A stretch of DNA of 64,000 nucleotides from JBBQDZ01 sp038237515. GTDB taxonomy: Bacteria > Actinomycetota > Thermoleophilia > Gaiellales > Gaiellaceae. Of the stretch, positions 34,398 to 40,796 are shown piece after piece (position 1 is the first letter of the stretch; every line of letters begins with the position of its first letter). The position numbers were made by a program, and so were the translations under genes. Under the pieces are notes generated by a model, which was not told the DNA's origin, ran no database searches, and saw only the letters and a list, made by a program, of their open reading frames with translations. The DNA is taken from positions 42,647 to 106,646 of the forward strand of contig JBBRYP010000003.1 in the NCBI GenBank assembly GCA_038237515.1, read 5' to 3'.

Positions 34398-35662
34398 TGG
34401 GCCACTCGAGCATGAACGGGCGGCGGCGGATCGTGATCACGGGCCTCGGTGCGGTGACGCCGCTCGGAAACGACGTCGAGTCGACCTGGGCGAACCTGAA
34501 CGCGGGCCGCTCGGGTGCGGGCGAGATCACCCAGTTCGACCACACGGACTACCCCGTGCACTTCGCCTGCGAGCTGAAGGACTTCGATCCCACGGACTGG
34601 ATGGAGCGCAAGGCCGCGCGGCGGATGGACCGCTTCGCGCAGATGATCATCGCCGCGGCCCGCCAGGCCCAGGCCGACTCCGGTCTCGACATCGAGGCCG
34701 AGACCGATCGGATCGGGGCGTCGGTCGCCACGGGGATCGGCGGGCTGCGCTCCTACCAGGAGTGCTACGACACACTGCTCGCGCGGGGGCCGGATCGCGT
34801 GAATCCCTTCTCGATCCCCGCGATCATCCCCAACATGGGCGCCGCCTGGGTCTCGATGGAGCTCGGTACCCGGGGCCCTCTGGCGTCGCAGTGCACCGCT
34901 TGCGCGGCCTCGAACATGGCGATCGGCGACGGGCTGGACGCGATCCGCCTCGGCCGCGCGGACGCCATGTTCTGCGGCGGCACGGAGGCGCCAGTGACCG
35001 AGGTGGGGATCGCCGGCTTCGGCGCCATGCGCGCGCTCTCGCGGCGGAACGACGACCCCGAGCACGCGAGCCGGCCCTTCGACGCGAACCGCGACGGCTT
35101 CGTGATGGGCGAGGCCGGTGTGATCCTCCTCCTAGAGGAGCTCGAGCATGCGCACTCGCGCGGCGCGAAGATCTACGCGGAGCTCCTCGGCTACGGCGTC
35201 TCCTCGGACGCGACGCACATCACCGAGCCCGATCCGACCGGCGAGCACCCGGCACGTGCGATGAGGATGGCATTCGCGGATGCCGGCATCGAACCCGCCG
35301 AGATCGACTACATCAACGCGCACGGAACCTCGACGCCGCTGGGCGATGCGAGCGAGACCCGGGTGATCAAGATCGCCGTCGGCGAGGAGATCGCGCGGAA
35401 GATCGCCATCTCCTCGACCAAGGGGTCGACAGGCCACTGCCTCGGCGCGGCTGGAGCCGTCGAAGCGACCTTCGCCATCCTCGCGGTCAACCGCGGCGTG
35501 CTGCCGCCGACGATCAACTACGAGGATCCCGATCCCGAGTGCGACCTCGACTACATCCCGAACGAGCCGCGGGAGGCTCCGGACGCTCGCGTGGCCGTCT
35601 CGAACTCGTTCGGGTTCGGCGGCCACAACGCTTGCATCGTCGTGCGGCGCTTCGAAGGCTGA
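34397..35662 (+). CDS. fabF: 3-oxoacyl-ACP synthase II (FabF)
   Basis: The 421-residue elongating condensing enzyme has the Cys-His-His triad: CTACAASNMAIGDG, NAHGTSTPLGD and KGSTGHCLGAAGA. It condenses malonyl-ACP with growing acyl chains. The start shares one base with the fabG stop. In most actinobacteria acpP lies just before fabF; here fabG is directly followed by fabF with no acyl-carrier gene between them. Confidence 0.95.
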   Translation: MGHSSMNGRRRIVITGLGAVTPLGNDVESTWANLNAGRSGAGEITQFDHTDYPVHFACELKDFDPTDWMERKAARRMDRFAQMIIAAARQAQADSGLDIEAETDRIGASVATGIGGLRSYQECYDTLLARGPDRVNPFSIPAIIPNMGAAWVSMELGTRGPLASQCTACAASNMAIGDGLDAIRLGRADAMFCGGTEAPVTEVGIAGFGAMRALSRRNDDPEHASRPFDANRDGFVMGEAGVILLLEELEHAHSRGAKIYAELLGYGVSSDATHITEPDPTGEHPARAMRMAFADAGIEPAEIDYINAHGTSTPLGDASETRVIKIAVGEEIARKIAISSTKGSTGHCLGAAGAVEATFAILAVNRGVLPPTINYEDPDPECDLDYIPNEPREAPDARVAVSNSFGFGGHNACIVVRRFEG

Positions 35663-35697
35663 CCCTCGTGGTCCGCGGGCGGCGATAGCCTCGAAGG

Positions 35698-36306
35698 GTG
35701 CGGATCGTCCAGATTGGCGACTCCCTCGTCGAGGTTCACGTGCGCCGGTCGAAGCGCGTGCGCGGGTCGCGCGCGGTCTTCCGCGCGGGGCTGCCGCCGG
35801 AGGTCGTCGTGTCGCTGCGCGCGAGCGAGCGCGAGGTCGACAAGGCGATCGGCGCGCACCTTGACTGGCTCGCGCGCTGCCTCGCGAGCGCCCCCGCGCC
35901 CGAGCTCGGGCTGGAGCGCCTGGCGGTGACGGAGCCGCAGGGGCGCCGCGTGGCGCGCGCCCTGCTCGTCCCGGCGGTCGCGGCGGAGGCGGAGGCACTC
36001 GGCGTCGGGTATCGCCGTCTCGTCATCCGCGACCAGCGCAGCCGCTGGGGGTCCTGCTCGGCGAGCGGCACGCTCTCCTTCAACTGGCGCCTCGCGCTCG
36101 CGCCCGCAGAGGTGCTCGACTACGTCGTCGTCCACGAGCTCTGCCACGTGCGAGTGCCCGACCATTCGAGGCGGTTCTGGAGCCTCGTCGAGTCGCGACG
36201 TGCCGGATACCGCGAGCCGCGCGCCTGGCTTCGCGACCACGGCTGGGAGCTGCTCGCCTACCGTCCGCCGGCGACGGGAGCCGGCGCCGCGTATCCAGGC
36301 GTCTAG
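35698..36306 (+). CDS. YgjP-like (DUF45/WLM) zinc metallopeptidase
   Basis: The 202-residue protein has the family pattern RSRWGSCSASGTLSFNWRL, followed by the gluzincin motif VVVHELCHVRVPDHSRRFW. HExxH and a downstream histidine bind zinc. Function of the family is not settled; it resembles the C-terminal minigluzincins associated with SprT-like folds. It begins at GTG 35 bases after fabF and is probably read through from the fab operon. Confidence 0.85.
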   Translation: MRIVQIGDSLVEVHVRRSKRVRGSRAVFRAGLPPEVVVSLRASEREVDKAIGAHLDWLARCLASAPAPELGLERLAVTEPQGRRVARALLVPAVAAEAEALGVGYRRLVIRDQRSRWGSCSASGTLSFNWRLALAPAEVLDYVVVHELCHVRVPDHSRRFWSLVESRRAGYREPRAWLRDHGWELLAYRPPATGAGAAYPGV

Positions 36307-36341
36307 AGCGTCGTCTGCCCTCTGCGTAGGGTACGCCCGAG

Positions 36342-37001
36342 ATGGACCGCTGGGCCACGTTCGACTGCTACGGGACGCTCGTCGACTGGAACGGCGGGAT
36401 CCTCCGCGAGCTCGTCCGCTTGTTCGGCTCGTCTCGCGCGCCGTGCGTCCTCGAGCGCTACCACGAGCTCGAGCGCGTGGTCGAGGAGGAGACCTACCGC
36501 TCCTATCGCGACGTCCTGACGCTCACGCTCGAGCGGATCGCCGCAGCGGAGGGGGTGGCGCTGCCCCCCGCCGAGCGTGACGCTCTGCATCGCTCGCTCC
36601 CGTTCTGGCAGCCGTTCCCCGAGGTGCCGGCGGCGCTCGAGGAGGCGCGGCGCCGTGGCTGGCGCCTCGCGATCCTCTCCAACACGGACAGAGACTTCAT
36701 CGAGGCGTCGATGCAGCTCCTCGGGGTTCGGATCGACCTGGCGATCGTGGCGCAGGACGTTCAGTCCTACAAGCCCGCGCACGGTCACTGGCAGCGCTTC
36801 TTCGAGGAATCCGGAGCGGAGCGCGAGCGGCACGCCCACGTGGGAGCGAGCCTCTTCCACGACATCGCACCCGCGGGCGAGCTCGGACTTCGCTCGGTCT
36901 GGGTGAACCGCCTCGGGGAGCGGCCCGGATCAGAGCCGACGCGGGAGCTACGAGATCTCGAGTCGCTCCCGGACGTGCTCGACGGCCTCGTTCCGGCGTG
37001 A
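36342..37001 (+). CDS. HAD-superfamily hydrolase, haloacid dehalogenase-like
   Basis: The 219-residue protein has motif I FDCYGTLVDWNGG with the nucleophilic aspartate, motif II LAILSNTDRDF, the lysine of motif III in VQSYKPAHGHW, and motif IV near HVGASLFHDIAPA. The DCYGTLVDW start is characteristic of the L-2-haloacid dehalogenase subgroup, which also contains phosphatases. The true substrate is unknown. It overlaps the following short frame by four bases (GTGA). Confidence 0.85.
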   Translation: MDRWATFDCYGTLVDWNGGILRELVRLFGSSRAPCVLERYHELERVVEEETYRSYRDVLTLTLERIAAAEGVALPPAERDALHRSLPFWQPFPEVPAALEEARRRGWRLAILSNTDRDFIEASMQLLGVRIDLAIVAQDVQSYKPAHGHWQRFFEESGAERERHAHVGASLFHDIAPAGELGLRSVWVNRLGERPGSEPTRELRDLESLPDVLDGLVPA

Positions 37002-37063
37002 CCGAGATCGTCCTGCGGGCGCCCTCCGACGCTGACGTCCCTGCGATCGTCGAGGCCGTGTGA
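36998..37063 (+). pseudogene. 21-residue stub of a GNAT acetyltransferase
   Basis: A GTG overlapping the HAD stop opens a frame reading VTEIVLRAPSDADVPAIVEA and one more valine before TGA. This is a textbook first strand and helix of a GNAT N-acetyltransferase, but the rest is missing. Its stop in turn overlaps the GTG of the next gene. It looks like the leftover of a deleted acetyltransferase whose coupling signals still link the flanking genes; it could also be a live leader peptide. Confidence 0.5.
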
Positions 37064-37836
37064 GCCGCCTGCGCGCCCGCTGTCCCGACTGCCGCGCCTA
37101 CACCGCGGTCGCGCTCGGGCCGGAGTACCAGTGCCACGCCTGCGGGCGCACCTTCGCTGCGGGCCTCGTGCGCGCCCCACGGGCGTTCGGCGAGGGCGGC
37201 GAGGCGATGGCGGAGGCCGCGCTCCTCGATCTCCCGTACCCCGAGGCGGCCGTCGTCGAGGAGGACTCGCTCGGAGAGCAGACGGCCGCCGTTGTCTCGA
37301 GCCTGCCGGAGCGGCCGCTCGTCCTCGGGGGCTGCTGCTGCGCCCACCTCGGCGCCGTCGAGGCTCTTGCAGCCAGGCACGGGCGAATCGCGGTCGTCTG
37401 GCTCGACGCCCACGGCGACCTCAACACCCTCGCCTCCTCTCAGTCCGGCAACGAGTGGGGGATGCCGCTGCGGATGCTGCTCGACGGCGGAACGGTCGTG
37501 GCGGAGGACGTGGTGCTGATCGGCGCGCGGAACCTCGACCCTTCCGAGCGCGAGTACCTCGCCGGGAGTGCCCTGCGGATCGGCGCGGACGGGATCCAGG
37601 CGGCACTCGCCGGCACCAACGGCGTCTACGTCGCACTCGACTCCGACGTCCTGCGGCCCGGCGCGGTGACGGTTTTCATGCCGGAGCCGGGCGGCCCGAC
37701 GCTGCCGGAGGTGGAGCGCATGCTGGAGGCGCTTCGCAGAAGCATCGCCATCCTCGGCGCGGGGCTGACGGGCCTCGTCCACGACGGGCGCAACGTCGAG
37801 CCCCTCGCGCGACTCTGCGAGGCGATGGGGTTCTAG
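37060..37836 (+). CDS. Ureohydrolase (arginase/agmatinase)-like protein with N-terminal zinc ribbon
   Basis: The 258-residue protein starts with a zinc ribbon (C8, C11, C25, C28), followed by a ureohydrolase fold. The core DAHGD motif (D116, H118, D120) is intact and D194 and D196 of the second metal motif are kept. The usual GGDHS reads GGCCCAHLG, so the first metal-binding histidine is displaced to residue 96, and the final SxDxDxxDP reads ALDSDVLRP, with arginine replacing an aspartate. By family it would hydrolyse a guanidino compound, but metal binding may differ and a non-catalytic or new role is possible. Confidence 0.7.
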   Translation: MSRLRARCPDCRAYTAVALGPEYQCHACGRTFAAGLVRAPRAFGEGGEAMAEAALLDLPYPEAAVVEEDSLGEQTAAVVSSLPERPLVLGGCCCAHLGAVEALAARHGRIAVVWLDAHGDLNTLASSQSGNEWGMPLRMLLDGGTVVAEDVVLIGARNLDPSEREYLAGSALRIGADGIQAALAGTNGVYVALDSDVLRPGAVTVFMPEPGGPTLPEVERMLEALRRSIAILGAGLTGLVHDGRNVEPLARLCEAMGF

Positions 37837-37848
37837 ACTCACCCCGCG

Positions 37849-38691
37849 ATGGCCGACCGCATCGACGTCTCGATCGAGCACAAAAACCTGCCGTCCCGCG
37901 ACGGTGAGAAGCGCCATCCCAACACGTGCCCCTCGTGCGGCTCGCACTATCGCGAGGACGAGCTGGCGCGCAACCTCAACGTCTGTCCCCAATGCAGTCA
38001 CCATTTTCCCGTCCGCGCGCGCGCGCGCATCGAACAGCTGGCGGACGCGGATTCGTTCGCAGAGGAGGCCGCCGAGGTTCGCTCCGAGGATCCGCTCGAG
38101 TTCTTCGACCTGCGACCGTATGCCGAGCGGCTCGCCGAGGCCGAGCTCTCGACGGGGCTGGGCGAGGCGATCGTGGTCGGGCAGGCGACGATCGACGGCC
38201 TCCCGTGCGAGCTCTCCGCGATGGACTTCGCCTTCATGGGTGGATCGATGGGTAGCGCGGTCGGCGAGAAGTTCGCACGCGCATGCGAGAGCGCGGCGGA
38301 GCACGAGGTGCCGCTCGTCTCGGTGACCGCCTCGGGAGGCGCCCGGATGCAGGAGGGGATCCTGTCGCTGATGCAGCTGCCAAAGACGGTGTGTGCGGTC
38401 GAGGAGCTCCACGAGGCGCGGGCGCCGTTGATCAGCGTGATGGCGCACCCGACCACCGGCGGCGTCCTCGCGAGCTTCGCGACTCTCGGAGACGTGATCG
38501 TCGCGGAGCCCGGCGCACTGATGTCCTTCGCCGGGCCTCGCGTCGTTGCGCAGACGACGCGCGAGAAGCTTCCCGAGGACTTCGGCCGCGCCGAGTCCAA
38601 CCTCCGCTTCGGCCACCTCGACGCCATCCTGCCGCGACACGAGCTACGCGCCTACCTGGGGCGCCTGCTGCGCCTCTTCGATCGTGGCTAG
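37849..38691 (+). CDS. accD: Acetyl-CoA carboxylase carboxyltransferase subunit beta
   Basis: The 280-residue protein has the N-terminal zinc ribbon of AccD (C27, C30, C46, C49) and the crotonase-like carboxyltransferase core with MGGSMGSAVGEKF, SASGGARMQEG-type VTASGGARMQEG and MAHPTTGGVLASF. Together with AccA it transfers carboxyl from biotin to acetyl-CoA, giving malonyl-CoA. accA starts inside its end (eight-base overlap), which keeps the two subunits in balance. Confidence 0.95.
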   Translation: MADRIDVSIEHKNLPSRDGEKRHPNTCPSCGSHYREDELARNLNVCPQCSHHFPVRARARIEQLADADSFAEEAAEVRSEDPLEFFDLRPYAERLAEAELSTGLGEAIVVGQATIDGLPCELSAMDFAFMGGSMGSAVGEKFARACESAAEHEVPLVSVTASGGARMQEGILSLMQLPKTVCAVEELHEARAPLISVMAHPTTGGVLASFATLGDVIVAEPGALMSFAGPRVVAQTTREKLPEDFGRAESNLRFGHLDAILPRHELRAYLGRLLRLFDRG

Positions 38692-39625
38692 GGACGACGA
38701 GATCCGCCTGAGGGAGCGCCTCAGCCGCCTCAGGAGCCTCCCGCTGCTTCGCGGGGCGCGTCTGGAACGAGAGGTCGATCGCCTCGAGCGCCAGCTGGAG
38801 CGGCTGCAGGCTGACGCAACCGACGAGGAGATCTGGCGCTCGGTCGAGCTCGCGCGCGACGAGCGGCGCCCGTACACGCTCGATTACGTCGAGCGCCTCC
38901 TCGAGGACTGGGTGGAGCTGCACGGCGATCGCGCCCGCGCCGACGACGCCGCCATCGTCGCCGGCATCGGGCGCTTCGGGGGGCGGACGATCGCGCTCGT
39001 CGGCCAGCAGAAGGGACGCGAGCTGAAGGAGCGCGTCCGGCGGAACTTCGGCTCCGCCCATCCCGAGGGCTACCGGAAGGCGATGCGGGTGATGGAGCTC
39101 GCCGATCGCTTCGGGTTCCCGCTCGTGACCTTCGTCGACACGCAGGGTGCCTATCCCGGCGTCGCGGCGGAGCAACACGGGCAGGGCGGCGCGATCGCCC
39201 GCTCCCAGGAGATGATGGCGCGTCTCGAGGTACCGACGGTCGCCTGCATCATCGGTGAGGGCGGCTCCGGCGGCGCAGTCGCGCTCGCGCTCGCCGACCG
39301 GGTCCTGATGCAGGCGAACGCGATCTACTCGGTGATCTCGCCAGAGGGCTGCGCGGCGATCCTCTGGCGCGACATGGGCGAGGCGCGCAAGGCCGCGGCC
39401 GCCTTCAAGCCGGACGCTCTCCACTGCCTCGAGCTCGGCGTCGTCGACGCAGTCGTCCCGGAGCCGGAAGGCGGCGCCCAGACGAACCTGGACGAGGCCG
39501 CCCGCCTGCTCGGCGAGTCTCTCGCGGAAGCGCTCGAGGAGCTCGAAGGCATCCCGGGCGAAGAGCTCAGGCGCCGCCGAAGGCGAAAGTTCCGCAACAT
39601 GGGTGTCTATGCCCTGAGCCCGTAA
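38684..39625 (+). CDS. accA: Acetyl-CoA carboxylase carboxyltransferase subunit alpha
   Basis: The 313-residue protein has an N-terminal helical segment with ERLSRLRSLPLLRG, then the AccA core: RNFGSAHPEGYRKAMRVMELA, FVDTQGAYPGVAAEQHGQG and IGEGGSGGAVALALAD. The start is GTG at 38684 inside accD. Separate alpha and beta chains are the bacterial type rather than the fused acyl-CoA carboxylases common in many actinobacteria. The biotin carrier and carboxylase subunits are not in the window. Confidence 0.94.
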   Translation: MARDDEIRLRERLSRLRSLPLLRGARLEREVDRLERQLERLQADATDEEIWRSVELARDERRPYTLDYVERLLEDWVELHGDRARADDAAIVAGIGRFGGRTIALVGQQKGRELKERVRRNFGSAHPEGYRKAMRVMELADRFGFPLVTFVDTQGAYPGVAAEQHGQGGAIARSQEMMARLEVPTVACIIGEGGSGGAVALALADRVLMQANAIYSVISPEGCAAILWRDMGEARKAAAAFKPDALHCLELGVVDAVVPEPEGGAQTNLDEAARLLGESLAEALEELEGIPGEELRRRRRRKFRNMGVYALSP

Positions 39626-39646
39626 CCCGGCAAGGTGGGGGCGAGT

Positions 39647-39669
39647 GAGGGAACCAGGGGGCTTCCCCG
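39647..39669 (+). repeat. Direct repeat copy 1 in the accA-ku spacer
   Basis: GAGGGAACCAGGGG, then GCTTCCCCG. The unit is also a small inverted repeat (GGGAA with TTCCC). A second copy lies 173 bases downstream. The 319-base spacer between accA and ku holds no gene; a 140-base GC-rich filler separates the two copies. Confidence 0.6.
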
Positions 39670-39819
39670 CTATGAGGAGCGAGAGCGGGCGGCGGGCGAA
39701 GGCGGGCTCTGCCCGCCGGGAGCCCCGGTAGACGTCGTCGCAACGGTGGGCTTCAGCTGCCGAGCCGCCGGCCCCAGCCCCGGCGGGATCCGGCGGGCGG
39801 CGGGAAGGAGGGGGTTCAC

Positions 39820-39841
39820 GAGGGAACCAGGGGTTTCCCCG
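39820..39841 (+). repeat. Direct repeat copy 2 in the accA-ku spacer
   Basis: GAGGGAACCAGGGG, then TTTCCCCG: the same unit as copy 1 with GC replaced by T. This copy lies about 100 bases before the ku start and next to another inverted repeat. Confidence 0.6.
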
Positions 39842-39860
39842 TGTTTCAACATCTTCCACA

Positions 39861-39891
39861 GGCTTTTCCCCTGTTCAGACCATGAAAAGCC
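39861..39891. promoter_or_regulatory. Inverted repeat upstream of ku
   Basis: GGCTTTTC (39861-39868) and GAAAAGCC (39884-39891) are perfect 8-base complements around a 15-base spacer. The stretch 39835-39915 is clearly more AT-rich than its surroundings. It lies about 55 bases before ku and could be an operator or leader hairpin for the ku-ligD unit. Confidence 0.45.
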
Positions 39892-39944
39892 AAGGTCGAA
39901 CGGCGTGATGTATGAAGGGAAGCGAACCCGGGTAACCGGTGCCC

Positions 39945-40778
39945 ATGGCGCGGTCGATCTGGCGAGGCAGCATCTCGTTCGGGCTCGTCAGTGTCCCCGT
40001 CCGCATGTTCACCGCCACGGAATCGAAGGAGCTGCGCTTCCACTTCCTCCACAAGGGTGACCTGTCGCCGATCGGCTACGACAAGGTGCGCAAGGACACG
40101 GGCGAACACGTCGACCCGGATGAGATCATCCGCGGCTTCGAGGTCGACAAGGGACGGTTCGTGGAGCTCTCGGACGAGGATCTCGACCGTCTCGACGTCG
40201 AGCTCGCGCACGGGATCGACATCTGCGACTTCGTCTCGCTCGAGGAGATCGACCCGATCTACTTCCGCAAGGCCTACTACCTGCTCCCCGAGGACGGGGC
40301 GGAGAAGCCGTATGCGCTGCTCGTGCGGGCGCTCGAGGAGACGGGCAAGGTCGGGATCGCGAAGATCGTAATCCGCAAGAAGCAGCATCTCGCCTGCCTG
40401 CGCCCCTGGGAGGGAACGATCCTGCTCGAGACGATGTACTTCGCCGACGAGGTGCGGCGGCCGGAGAAGGTGGAGCTGAAAGGCGCCCTGCGAGGGCCGG
40501 AGGTCGAGATGGCACGCTCGCTCGTCGAGAACCTGAGCGAGCCCTTCGAGCCGGCGAAGTACGACGACACCTATCGCAAGGAGCTGCTCGAGCTCCTGCG
40601 GGCAAAGGCGAAAGGCGCGCCGTTGCCGGAGCCGCAGGAGGACGGGGAAGGCGACGTGATCGATCTGATGGCCGCGCTTCGTGAGTCGGTGGAGCGGACG
40701 AAGCGCCGGAAGAGCCCGACGCGCCGTACGGCGACACGCAAGCCGGCCGCACGCAAGCCCACGCGTAAGGCGAGTTAG
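39945..40778 (+). CDS. ku: Non-homologous end-joining protein Ku
   Basis: The 277-residue protein is a bacterial Ku: MARSIWRGSISFGLVSVPVR at the start, KYYLLPEDG-type YYLLPEDGAEKPYALL in the core and the EPFEPAKYDDTYRKELLELL ending of the bridge region. The lysine/arginine-rich tail (RRKSPTRRTATRKP) is also typical. It rings DNA ends and recruits LigD. I take the ATG at 39945; a GTG two codons earlier is possible. ligD follows 18 bases downstream. Confidence 0.95.
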   Translation: MARSIWRGSISFGLVSVPVRMFTATESKELRFHFLHKGDLSPIGYDKVRKDTGEHVDPDEIIRGFEVDKGRFVELSDEDLDRLDVELAHGIDICDFVSLEEIDPIYFRKAYYLLPEDGAEKPYALLVRALEETGKVGIAKIVIRKKQHLACLRPWEGTILLETMYFADEVRRPEKVELKGALRGPEVEMARSLVENLSEPFEPAKYDDTYRKELLELLRAKAKGAPLPEPQEDGEGDVIDLMAALRESVERTKRRKSPTRRTATRKPAARKPTRKAS

Positions 40779-40796
40779 TGGATCGCTCACCAACGT

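Noticed and set aside
36342..37001. HAD gene plus zinc-ribbon ureohydrolase as a defence island
   Set aside because: No nuclease, NTPase or toxin-antitoxin motif is present, and the surroundings are housekeeping lipid genes.
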